Shown: positions 7,171 through 14,499 of the stretch, one piece after another | Layout: every line of letters begins with the position of its first letter | Position numbering within the stretch: the first letter of the stretch is position 1 | Assembly: GCF_000195635.1 (NCBI RefSeq) | Contig: NZ_GL882693.1 | Span: 56,444 to 96,535, forward strand | From: Bacteroides fluxus YIT 12057 | Lineage (GTDB): Bacteria; Bacteroidota; Bacteroidia; Bacteroidales; Bacteroidaceae | DNA length: 40,092 bases | Direction: 5' to 3' | The notes under the pieces: generated by a model | Databases searched by the model: none | The model's input: the letters and a program-made list of their open reading frames with translations, nothing else | Told to the model about the DNA's origin: nothing | Position numbers and translations under genes: made by a program

Positions 7171-8142
7171 ATGGAATTGAAAAAAGAAATAAGGATATTG
7201 GGCAGACGCTTTGAGGTGGAACCTCGTGCCAAGGAAAGCCTGAAAGGCATCACGGTTGGCGAGAAACTCTCATACCGTTTCTATGATGGCACATACCAAG
7301 GCACGCCCCTGCTGTTCGTTGAGCCCAAGAAGGGCAATCCCTCTCCACGGACTTGCGCCATCACGGGCAAGCGGTTGACCGAAGCCCTGGGACTGCCTGC
7401 GGTGTTTATCCTTGCGCCCGGACCCACCTACGAGCGACACAGACTGGCAGACAAAGGAGTCTTCTTTGTCATGTCCGAGGAATATGCCCATCTGCCAGGC
7501 ATCATAGCATTGGAGAAGACAAGCAACAGGAAGATTGCCGAAGTATTGACCCCTGTGGCGCAATACATACTACTCTATCACCTACAGGTGGGCAGTATTG
7601 AAGGAATGTCGCCAAGGGATATTGCACCGTTGCTTCCATATTCTTACGAAAGCGTCACGTTGGGTGTCACCTGTCTTGAAGATGTAGGACTGTGTCAAAA
7701 GATTCAGAACGGACAGCGCAGCAAGGTGGTACACTTCGAGTTGAAGGGCAAGGAACTGTGGGACAAGGCTCAGAACGTCTTGCTGTCACCTGTGGAGAAC
7801 CGCATCTTTTGCGATGACATACGCTTGGATGCGGAATACCCCGTATGCGGCATCAATGCCCTGGCACATTATTCCATGCTTAATCGTGACCGGGAAGAGA
7901 TGATAATGATGACAAGCAAGGAATATCGTGCCGTCAAGTCGGCTGATGTCATGGAGAATCCCAACATCTATGACGGCAACTATATCATAGAGGTATGGAA
8001 ATACCCTGTTGTCAGCAAAATGGGCGACAAAAGCCAGTGGGTTGATCGCCTTTCCCTTGTCCTTTCGTTGAGAGATGATGATGATCCGAGAGTAGAAAAA
8101 GAAGTAGAACGAATAATCAGTGAACAGAAATGGAAGGATTAG
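7171..8142 (+). CDS. Winged-helix regulator, probable AbiEi-type antitoxin
   Basis: 323 aa from ATG 7171; the frame is open from 7066, but a promoter at 7109-7137 argues against that start. The middle (about 135-195) looks like a MarR-type winged helix: a domain starting TPVAQYILLYHLQ, a recognition segment YSYESVTLGVTCLEDVGLC and a wing ending VVHFELKGKELW. The C-terminal part (from RIFCDD) is typical of regulators paired with AbiEii-like nucleotidyltransferases. It overlaps the next gene by 13 nt. Probable role: transcriptional autoregulator and antitoxin of that enzyme. The assignment rests on gene pairing and fold pattern, not on a search. Confidence 0.6.
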   Translation: MELKKEIRILGRRFEVEPRAKESLKGITVGEKLSYRFYDGTYQGTPLLFVEPKKGNPSPRTCAITGKRLTEALGLPAVFILAPGPTYERHRLADKGVFFVMSEEYAHLPGIIALEKTSNRKIAEVLTPVAQYILLYHLQVGSIEGMSPRDIAPLLPYSYESVTLGVTCLEDVGLCQKIQNGQRSKVVHFELKGKELWDKAQNVLLSPVENRIFCDDIRLDAEYPVCGINALAHYSMLNRDREEMIMMTSKEYRAVKSADVMENPNIYDGNYIIEVWKYPVVSKMGDKSQWVDRLSLVLSLRDDDDPRVEKEVERIISEQKWKD

Positions 8143-8909
8143 TCAAGTTCCGTGAAGCATTTGCGGAATACTCAGAAAACTATGTGGTGATAGGCGGAGC
8201 AGCCTGTGACATCACCATGACCAATACCGTGGTGCGTCCACGCGCCACACACGACATCGACATGATAGTCATCGTAGAGAACATGACCGAGGCTTTCGCC
8301 AATCGCTTCTGGCAGTTTGTGCGGGAGGCTGGCTATCGACCTGAAAAGAGGAAACAGGAGGCTGGTGAGCCACCAAGGTATGAAATGTATCGTTTCCTTG
8401 ATGGTAAAGACGGCTATCCCGAGATGATAGAACTGCTGTCACGCCACCCCGACGTGCTTGGAGAGCCAAAGGGATTTGTCATAGAACCTATCCCGACCGA
8501 TGAAGATGTGTCGAGTCTTAGTGCCATCATCATGGACGATGATTACTATCACTTTACTATCGCACACAGCCAACTGACTGATGGCATACGCCATGCCAAT
8601 TCCGCTGCCTTGATAGCACTGAAGGCAAGAGCCTACCTAAATCTCATGGCAGACAAGCGGGACGGCAAGCATGTGAACACCAAAGACATCAAGAAGCACC
8701 GTTCGGACATCCTGAAAAATGTGGTCATAATGACTGAGGACAACATTGAGGCTCCTGCTTCAATAGTGGCATGTATAAGGGAGTTTGTCGCCTCCATCAG
8801 AGCCGACTGGTCAACTCTCGCAGAACCATTGTCAAAGTCACTCGGTCAAGACGAGGCATTTGTGACCGGACTGTTAGATCAACTGGATGAATTGTTTATA
8901 GAAGCATGA
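8130..8909 (+). CDS. Nucleotidyltransferase of the AbiEii/MenT type (probable toxin)
   Basis: 259 aa. Polymerase-beta-fold motifs are present: VVIGGAACD (Gly22-Gly23), then RATHDIDMIV with Asp42 and Asp44 as metal ligands, a possible third acidic residue in EMIELL (98-103), and a Lys-rich segment LKARAYLNL ... TKDIKKHRSDI (165-194) as in AbiEii/MenT toxins. These enzymes transfer nucleotides, in known cases to tRNA 3' ends, and stop growth. The start lies inside the preceding gene (13-nt overlap) and the stop overlaps the phosphoesterase start (4 nt), so all three are co-translated. Substrate unknown. Confidence 0.75.
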   Translation: MEGLVKFREAFAEYSENYVVIGGAACDITMTNTVVRPRATHDIDMIVIVENMTEAFANRFWQFVREAGYRPEKRKQEAGEPPRYEMYRFLDGKDGYPEMIELLSRHPDVLGEPKGFVIEPIPTDEDVSSLSAIIMDDDYYHFTIAHSQLTDGIRHANSAALIALKARAYLNLMADKRDGKHVNTKDIKKHRSDILKNVVIMTEDNIEAPASIVACIREFVASIRADWSTLAEPLSKSLGQDEAFVTGLLDQLDELFIEA

Positions 8910-9676
8910 CCAATATGAAGATACAATACGCATCCGACCTGCATCTGGAGTTTGCCGACAATTGGCGGTATCTGAAAGCCCACCCCTTGGAGGTGACGGG
9001 CGACATACTGCTGCTTGCCGGCGACATCGGCTATCTCGGCGATGACAACTACTCCAAGCATCCCTTTTGGGACTGGGCATCGGAGAACTACAAGGAGGTG
9101 CATTGCTGCATGGGCAACCATGAGTTCTACAAATATTATGATGTGGCGACACTGCCCGACGGCTATCTCTTGGAGGTACGTCCCAATGTATTCAGCCACT
9201 ACAACGGTATTGCGAGGATTGGCGACACCGACATCATCCTCTCCACCCTTTGGTCGAGGATTCCTTTGGAGGACGCTTACTTCACCGAGCAAGTGATAAG
9301 CGACTTCCGCCGTATATTATATAAAGGTGAGCTGATGACCCATGCCCAATTCAATGCTGAGCATGAACGTTGCCTCACCTTTATCAAGGATGCAGTGGCA
9401 TATTCGCAAGCAGCCCATAAGATTGTTGTCACCCATCATGTACCATCGTTCCGTATGCTCCACCCAAAGTTTCAAGGCAGCAAGGCAAACGTGGCGTTCA
9501 CCGTAGAGTTGGAGGACTATATCACCGATAGCGGCATAGACTATTGGATATACGGACATTCGCACACCAACATCGATGCCAGGATAGGCAACACCCAATG
9601 CTTGTCCAACCAGTTGGGCTATGTTTTCTCTAACGAACATCAGGACTTCTCCCATGGCAAGTACCTGACCATATAG
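8906..9676 (+). CDS. Calcineurin-like metallophosphoesterase
   Basis: 256 aa. All five metal-binding blocks are present: SDLHLEF (Asp11, His13), AGDIG (Asp40), GNHEF (Asn71-Glu73), VTHHVPSF (His177/178) and GHSHTN (His218, His220). No signal peptide, so cytoplasmic. Metallophosphoesterases cleave phosphodiesters or monoesters with two metals. Its start overlaps the nucleotidyltransferase stop, and a terminator follows, so it belongs to that cassette. It could remove the modification made by the nucleotidyltransferase or act as a second effector; both are inference. A start at Met4 (ATG 8915) is also possible. Confidence 0.85.
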   Translation: MTNMKIQYASDLHLEFADNWRYLKAHPLEVTGDILLLAGDIGYLGDDNYSKHPFWDWASENYKEVHCCMGNHEFYKYYDVATLPDGYLLEVRPNVFSHYNGIARIGDTDIILSTLWSRIPLEDAYFTEQVISDFRRILYKGELMTHAQFNAEHERCLTFIKDAVAYSQAAHKIVVTHHVPSFRMLHPKFQGSKANVAFTVELEDYITDSGIDYWIYGHSHTNIDARIGNTQCLSNQLGYVFSNEHQDFSHGKYLTI

Positions 9677-9709
9677 CCATCCACATTTTTTTCATCCACC
9701 CTCTTTACA

Positions 9710-9738
9710 AGCTCTTCCCTATCGGAAGGGCTTTTTTT
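9710..9738 (+). terminator. Rho-independent terminator of the cassette
   Basis: Stem AGCTCTTCC (9710-9718) pairs with GGAAGGGCT (9724-9732, one G-U pair), followed by seven T. It ends the three-gene cassette and separates it from the tra operon. Confidence 0.85.
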
Positions 9739-9748
9739 GTGCCTTTCG

Positions 9749-9855
9749 AGTTTGATTTTTGAGTATGATTGCGAGTGTAATCAAAATTAGAGTTAAGATT
9801 TGGCTCCGCGGAAAGTCATTTCGGTTTAAGATTGAAGAAAAGGTAGTTCCTTTGC
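9749..9855 (+). promoter_or_regulatory. Regulatory region before the tra operon
   Basis: An inverted pair TTTGATT (9749-9755) / AATCAAA (9780-9786) could be an operator. A near-consensus -7 box, TTCCTTTG (9847-9854, one mismatch to TAnnTTTG), lies 43 nt before the first tra gene. No good -33 box is visible, so the promoter may depend on an activator. Position makes this the likely control point of the conjugation operon. Confidence 0.4.
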
Positions 9856-9897
9856 ATCGGCAATAAGCCAAACCATAGTAAAATCAAACTTGAAAAT

Positions 9898-10350
9898 ATG
9901 AAGTCATTTGTAATATTCGCCATTGTCGTGACCATAATCTATGTCATCTACTATACGGTCATCATCGTGCAGGATCTGTACGGAAAGCCCAAGGACGAGA
10001 AGTCACAGGGCGAGTCGTTTGATGTCAGTGACATGACCGACGAGGAAGAGTCGATAGCGGTCAGCGAGAGCGACGGTGGTTTCAGCGTAGGCGACAACCA
10101 ATATGAGACAGCCTACGAGGAGAAGCAGCTTGCAGAGCCTACAGAGGAGGCAGCCGCCACTGCGGAAGAGAGCAAGCCTCATGTGCTTGAAAAGATACAA
10201 AGCGCAATCGAGAAGAAGATGGAGGAAGTGAATACCACCTATTCCGACCCCATGTATTCGGAAGAATTGAACAACACCATCATCGCCCGCGGTCTTCGTC
10301 ACAATGGACGTGACATGGTCAAGGTGGAATCACTCAATAATGAGATATGA
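9898..10350 (+). CDS. Single-span membrane protein, first gene of the tra operon
   Basis: 150 aa; family not recognised. One N-terminal membrane segment (about 4-26) is followed by a long acidic, low-complexity region rich in Glu and Asp (about 30-95), then a mixed C-terminal part (100-150). It is therefore a membrane-anchored protein with a mostly cytoplasmic or periplasmic acidic tail. The stop overlaps the start of the first TraE-like gene (10347-10350). Place in the operon matches the small TraC/TraD-type proteins ahead of traE in CTnDOT-like elements, but no homology is claimed. Confidence 0.7.
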   Translation: MKSFVIFAIVVTIIYVIYYTVIIVQDLYGKPKDEKSQGESFDVSDMTDEEESIAVSESDGGFSVGDNQYETAYEEKQLAEPTEEAAATAEESKPHVLEKIQSAIEKKMEEVNTTYSDPMYSEELNNTIIARGLRHNGRDMVKVESLNNEI

Positions 10351-10679
10351 TGTCAAAAACAAGAAGTGCATTTCTATCATTATATGCCGCTTTAACCCCA
10401 GCTCTGGCCAGTGCTAAGTGTGGCAACGTGGACTACAGCTGGGGAGCGGACGCACTTGCGAGTGCCCATGACTATGCCGTGACGATGATGCTCTATATCG
10501 TTTATCTGTGCTATGCAGTGGCGGGCATCGTGGTCATAGTCAGCGCCTTGCAGATATATATAAAGATGAATACGGGCGAAGAAGGAGTGAAGAAGAACAT
10601 CATGATGCTGGTGGGAGCCTGCCTGTTCCTCATAGGAGCGACCATCGTCTTCCCCGCTTTCTTCGGTTATCAGATTTGA
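10347..10679 (+). CDS. TraE-like small membrane protein (DUF4134), copy 1
   Basis: 110 aa. A cleavable-looking signal (about 1-23, ending ASA) is followed by two membrane helices (about 48-70 and 85-108). The charged loop between them contains KMNTGEEGVKKNIMMLVGAC, the typical DUF4134 pattern. DUF4134 proteins are the VirB2-like pilin component of Bacteroidales conjugation systems. A second member follows at 10738, with the same VGAC(L/I)FLI block. Translation may begin at 10347 or at the adjacent ATG 10350. Confidence 0.8.
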   Translation: MMSKTRSAFLSLYAALTPALASAKCGNVDYSWGADALASAHDYAVTMMLYIVYLCYAVAGIVVIVSALQIYIKMNTGEEGVKKNIMMLVGACLFLIGATIVFPAFFGYQI

Positions 10680-10737
10680 GATACAGGTGATACGAGATAA
10701 GATAACTCAAAGTGTAACAAATTAAAAGGTAAAAAGA

Positions 10738-11103
10738 ATGTTTGAAAGGATTAACAAGAAGGTGAAGGGATTCTTCTCTTCACAGCGCATGAAAACGCTC
10801 GCCCTGATGTTGCTTGTCGGCACCACCGCAGCAATGGCACAGAACGCAGCCGGCGACTACTCGGCAGGAACGACCGCGCTTACCACAGTGACGGAGGAGA
10901 TTGCCAAGTATGTACCTATCGTGGTGAAGCTCTGCTATGCCATTGCAGGTGTCGTTGCAATTGTCGGAGCCATAAGCGTTTACATCGCCATGAACAACGA
11001 GGAACAGGACGTGAAAAAGAAGATCATGATGGTCGTCGGCGCATGTATTTTCCTCATTGCAGCAGCCCAGGCACTGCCTCTGTTCTTCGGCATTGGAGGT
11101 TAA
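10738..11103 (+). CDS. traE: TraE, VirB2-like pilin (DUF4134)
   Basis: 121 aa. A long basic N-terminus and a signal peptide (cleavage near AMAQN, residue 35) precede two membrane helices (about 57-80 and 95-118). The block NNEEQDVKKKIMMVVGAC marks the family. It is predicted to be the pilin-like subunit of the mating channel. The tandem arrangement with a second DUF4134 gene 58 nt upstream suggests two pilin variants or a duplication. Confidence 0.85.
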   Translation: MFERINKKVKGFFSSQRMKTLALMLLVGTTAAMAQNAAGDYSAGTTALTTVTEEIAKYVPIVVKLCYAIAGVVAIVGAISVYIAMNNEEQDVKKKIMMVVGACIFLIAAAQALPLFFGIGG

Positions 11104-11151
11104 ACGCAGCGTGAGATTGTGAGTATGTAGAACGTTAAAACACTGACAGTT

Positions 11152-11451
11152 ATGGCAGATACAAAGCAAGAGCGTTTTCCGGATTATCCCATTTTCAAGG
11201 GACTGCAACGTCCATTGGAGTTCTTCGGGTTGCAGGGACGCTACATCTACTGGGCGGCAGCCACCGCAGGAGGAGCCGTTGCGGGTTTCATCCTCGGCTA
11301 CTGCATCTTCGGTTTCGTGGCAGGACTCGTGCTGCTAGTCCTCGCCGTAGCTGTCGGTGGCGTTCTCATCGTCATGAAGCAGCGCAAGGGCTTGCACAGC
11401 AAGAAGAGTGACAACGGCATATTCATCTATGCCTATTCAAAGAAAGTGTAA
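11152..11451 (+). CDS. traF: TraF, VirB3-like inner-membrane protein (DUF4133)
   Basis: 99 aa. A short cytoplasmic lead (FPDYPIFKGLQRPLEFFGLQ) precedes two adjacent membrane helices (about 32-52 and 55-75) and a basic tail. This length and plan, located between TraE and the VirB4-type TraG, are diagnostic of DUF4133/TraF. It is a small inner-membrane part of the type IV secretion channel. Confidence 0.85.
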   Translation: MADTKQERFPDYPIFKGLQRPLEFFGLQGRYIYWAAATAGGAVAGFILGYCIFGFVAGLVLLVLAVAVGGVLIVMKQRKGLHSKKSDNGIFIYAYSKKV

Positions 11452-11471
11452 AACAAAAAAGAGAATCCATT

Positions 11472-11550
11472 ATGTCCAAGTGGAAAGCTATCAATGATTG
11501 TAAGTGAATGGAGGTGGGGGCATCACGCATGAGGGTGCGCCCGCCTTTTT
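11472..11550 (+). promoter_or_regulatory. Leader ORF and terminator-like hairpin before traG (possible attenuator)
   Basis: An 11-codon ORF (11472-11507, MSKWKAINDCK) is followed six nt later by a GC-rich hairpin: GGTGGG (11513-11518) pairs with CCCGCC (11539-11544) with one wobble, around an imperfect inner stem. Five T follow (11546-11550). This is the layout of a transcription attenuator in mid-operon, 24 nt before the traG start. Function is inferred. Confidence 0.45.
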
Positions 11551-11573
11551 GCGATTAAAAAAGAAAAAGAACA

Positions 11574-14279
11574 ATGACCCTATACATCATACTCATATTC
11601 TCAGCCATCTGCGTGGGCATGGCCATCAGTGTCAAGGCATTCGGCACGGGAGGGAAGCGCAAGCGCATCTTCCAGGACATCTACTTCTCCATCGAGGAAG
11701 TGGATGGCATCGGCGTGCTCTATACCAAGACGGGCGAATACTCCGCTGTTCTGAAGATGGAGAACCCTGTGCAGAAGTATTCCGCCAACATCGAGGCCTA
11801 CTATGAGTTCACCCACCTCTTCGCCGCCCTTGCCCAGACCTTGGGCGAAGGCTATGCGCTGCACAAGCAGGACGTGTTTGTGAGGAAGGCATTCAAGGAA
11901 GAGAACGGTGGAAATCATGAGTTCCTGAGCGAGAGTTACTTCCGCTATTTCAACGGCAGACCCTTTACCGACAGCGTCTGCTACCTCACCATCACACAGG
12001 AGAACAAGAAGAGCCGTCTGATGTCGTTCGACAACAAGAAATGGCGTGACTTCTTGGTGAAGATACGCAAGGTGCACGACCAGCTGAGGGATGCCGGCGT
12101 GAAGTCCCGATTCCTCGGCAAAACGGAAGCCTGCGAGTATGTGGACCGTTTCTTCTCCATGAACTTCCGTGACAAGGTGGTGTCGATGACCAACTTCAAG
12201 GTCGATGACGAGACCATCGGCATGGGGGACCGTAGCTGCAAGGTGTATAGCCTTGTGGATGTGGATTATGCCAACTTGCCGTCGGTCATCCGTCCCTACG
12301 CAAATATCGAGGTGAACAACACCAGTATGCCCGTTGATCTCGTGAGCATCGTCGATAGCGTGCCCGGAGCCGACTGCGTGGTGTTCAACCAGATGGTGTT
12401 CGTGCCCAACCAGAAGCGTGAGCTTGCCCTACTCGACAAGAAGAAAAACCGCCATGCCTCCATGCCCAACCCCAGCAACCTGATGGCTGTAGAGGACATC
12501 AAGCGTGTGCAGGAGGTGATAGCCCGTGAGAGCAAGCAGCTCGTCTATACCCACTACAACCTCGTGGTGGCAGTGAGCGGCGACACCGACATACAGAAAT
12601 GCACCAACCATCTCGAAAACTCCTTCTCGCGCATGGGCATCCACATCAGCAAGCGGGCCTACAACCAGTTGGAGCTGTTCGTCAACTCTTTCCCCGGCAA
12701 CTGCTATGGCATGAATGCCGACTACGACCGATTCCTCACCCTCGGCGATGCCGCCACCTGTCTGATGTACAAGGAGCGCATCGTGCATAATGAGGACACC
12801 CCGCTGAAGATATACTATACCGACCGCCAAGGTGTGCCCGTAGCCATCGACATCACAGGAAAGGAGGGAAAGGAGAAGCTGACCGACAACTCGAACTTTT
12901 TTTGTTTGGGTCCTTCGGGCAGCGGCAAGTCGTTCCACATGAACAGCGTGGTGCGTCAGTTGTGGGAGCAGAACACCGACATCGTCATGGTCGATACGGG
13001 TAACTCGTATGAGGGACTCTGCGAGTATGTGGGCGGCAAGTACATCGCCTATACGGAGGACAAGCCCATCACCATGAACCCCTTCAACATCAGCAAGCGG
13101 GAGCTGAACATTGAGAAGATAGACTTCCTGAAGAACCTGATACTGCTGATATGGAAAGGCTCGGAGACGCAGATACCCGAACTGGAGTTCCGTGTCGTGG
13201 AGCAGTTGGTGACGGAGTATTACGATTTCTATTTCAACGGTGTGCAGCCCTATCCTTCCTCACAGAAGGAGACACTGAGAAAAAACCTCTCCACCATGGA
13301 GAAGCGGCGCGGCACGGAGCTGACGCAGATACACGACAAGGTGGAGAAACTCATCAAGGGACTGGAGGAACGGCGCATGGCATTGAGCGTGAAGACCCTC
13401 TCCTTCGACTCATTCTATGAGTTCGCCTGTGAGCGTCTCGACCAGATCTGCATCGAGAACAACATCACCACCATCGACTGCGACAACTTCGCCTATATGC
13501 TCCAAAACTTCTACCGTGGCGGCAAGTACGACAAGATTCTCAACGAGAACGTGGATAGCACCTTGTTCGACGAGACCTTCATCGTCTTCGAGGTGGATGC
13601 CATCAAGGAGAACAAGCAGCTCTTCCCCATCGTGACGCTCATCATCATGGACGTGTTCCTGCAGAAGATGCGCCTGAAGAAGAACCGCAAGTGCCTTGTC
13701 ATCGAGGAGGCATGGAAAGCCATCGCCTCGCCGCTGATGGCCGAGTACATCAAGTACCTATACAAGACAGCCCGAAAGTTCTGGGCGAGCGTGGGCGTAG
13801 TGACACAGGAGATACAGGACATCATCGGCAGTCCCATCGTGAAGGAAGCCATCATCAACAACTCCGACGTGGTGATGCTGCTCGACCAAAGCAAATTTCG
13901 TGAGCGATTCGACGAGATCAAGGCGATATTAGGATTGACGGATGTGGATTGCAAGAAGATATTCACTGTCAACCGCTTGGATAACAAGGAGGGAAGAAGT
14001 TTCTTCCGTGAGGTGTTTATCCGACGTGGATCGACGAGCGGAGTGTATGGTGTGGAGGAGCCGCACGAGTGCTATATGACCTACACCACCGAGCGAGCTG
14101 AGAAGGAGGCATTGAAACTCTATAAGCATGAACTGAAGTGCAGACATCAGGAGGCTATCGAGCGGTATTGCAGAGATTGGGATGCCAGTGGCATCGGGAA
14201 GTCGTTGGCATTTGCGCAGAAGGTCAATGAGGCGGGGCATGTGCTCAATTTGACGGACGATGGAGCCACTCGCCGCTGA
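11574..14279 (+). CDS. traG: TraG, VirB4-like conjugation ATPase
   Basis: 901 aa, slightly longer than the usual 830-890. One N-terminal membrane segment (1-20), a VirB4 N-terminal domain, then the ATPase core with Walker A GPSGSGKS (446-453) and Walker B LVIEEAWK (708-715). A further motif is TQEIQDI in the motor domain. It powers assembly of the mating channel and pilus at the inner membrane. It follows TraE and TraF as in CTnDOT. The start at 11574 keeps the membrane segment; a long noncoding region follows. Confidence 0.93.
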   Translation: MTLYIILIFSAICVGMAISVKAFGTGGKRKRIFQDIYFSIEEVDGIGVLYTKTGEYSAVLKMENPVQKYSANIEAYYEFTHLFAALAQTLGEGYALHKQDVFVRKAFKEENGGNHEFLSESYFRYFNGRPFTDSVCYLTITQENKKSRLMSFDNKKWRDFLVKIRKVHDQLRDAGVKSRFLGKTEACEYVDRFFSMNFRDKVVSMTNFKVDDETIGMGDRSCKVYSLVDVDYANLPSVIRPYANIEVNNTSMPVDLVSIVDSVPGADCVVFNQMVFVPNQKRELALLDKKKNRHASMPNPSNLMAVEDIKRVQEVIARESKQLVYTHYNLVVAVSGDTDIQKCTNHLENSFSRMGIHISKRAYNQLELFVNSFPGNCYGMNADYDRFLTLGDAATCLMYKERIVHNEDTPLKIYYTDRQGVPVAIDITGKEGKEKLTDNSNFFCLGPSGSGKSFHMNSVVRQLWEQNTDIVMVDTGNSYEGLCEYVGGKYIAYTEDKPITMNPFNISKRELNIEKIDFLKNLILLIWKGSETQIPELEFRVVEQLVTEYYDFYFNGVQPYPSSQKETLRKNLSTMEKRRGTELTQIHDKVEKLIKGLEERRMALSVKTLSFDSFYEFACERLDQICIENNITTIDCDNFAYMLQNFYRGGKYDKILNENVDSTLFDETFIVFEVDAIKENKQLFPIVTLIIMDVFLQKMRLKKNRKCLVIEEAWKAIASPLMAEYIKYLYKTARKFWASVGVVTQEIQDIIGSPIVKEAIINNSDVVMLLDQSKFRERFDEIKAILGLTDVDCKKIFTVNRLDNKEGRSFFREVFIRRGSTSGVYGVEEPHECYMTYTTERAEKEALKLYKHELKCRHQEAIERYCRDWDASGIGKSLAFAQKVNEAGHVLNLTDDGATRR

Positions 14280-14320
14280 CACGGCGAGCACGGGGGCTGA
14301 TTGATGGAAACGGAAATCCC

Positions 14321-14375
14321 GGAATAGACGTAAAGCCCAGATGCCCGAAAGCAAAACTTTCGGGAACGGTGGCTG
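14321..14375 (+). ncRNA. Structured RNA motif, copy 1 (between traG and the next gene)
   Basis: GGAATAGAC (14321-14329) precedes a hairpin with stem CCCGAAAG (14344-14351) / CTTTCGGG (14357-14364), then AACGGTGGCT (14365-14374). A second copy at 23629-23673 has the same flanks but a different stem, CCCGACAA / TTGTCGGG. Three base pairs have changed on both sides together while flanking sequence is unchanged. That is compensatory change and points to a selected RNA structure rather than a simple terminator; there is no T run. Function unknown. Confidence 0.55.
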
Positions 14376-14376
14376 G

Positions 14377-14495
14377 GTAGTATTTACGATTAGTAGTAAA
14401 TACGATTAGTAGTGAATACTACCAATAGTAAATACTACAAGTAGTAAAGTAGTGGAATAGTAGAAACTGAAAGTAGTAAAAACGTAAAGTAGTGA
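14377..14495 (+). repeat. AGTA-rich repeat region with inverted and direct repeats (noncoding)
   Basis: Perfect 11-bp inverted repeat GTAGTATTTAC (14377-14387) / GTAAATACTAC (14428-14438). Between the arms two 16-bp direct repeats stand end to end: GATTAGTAGTAAATAC (14388-14403) and GATTAGTAGTGAATAC (14404-14419). AGTAGT-like units continue to 14495. With the RNA motif this makes a 220-nt noncoding stretch inside the operon. It could be a protein-binding region, an oriT or a regulatory leader. Confidence 0.6.
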
Positions 14496-14499
14496 AGCA

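Noticed and set aside
14290..14320. Hammerhead-ribozyme-like string (CTGATTGATGGAAAC) after traG
   Set aside because: The core has an extra base compared with C-U-G-A-N-G-A and I could not form the three stems.
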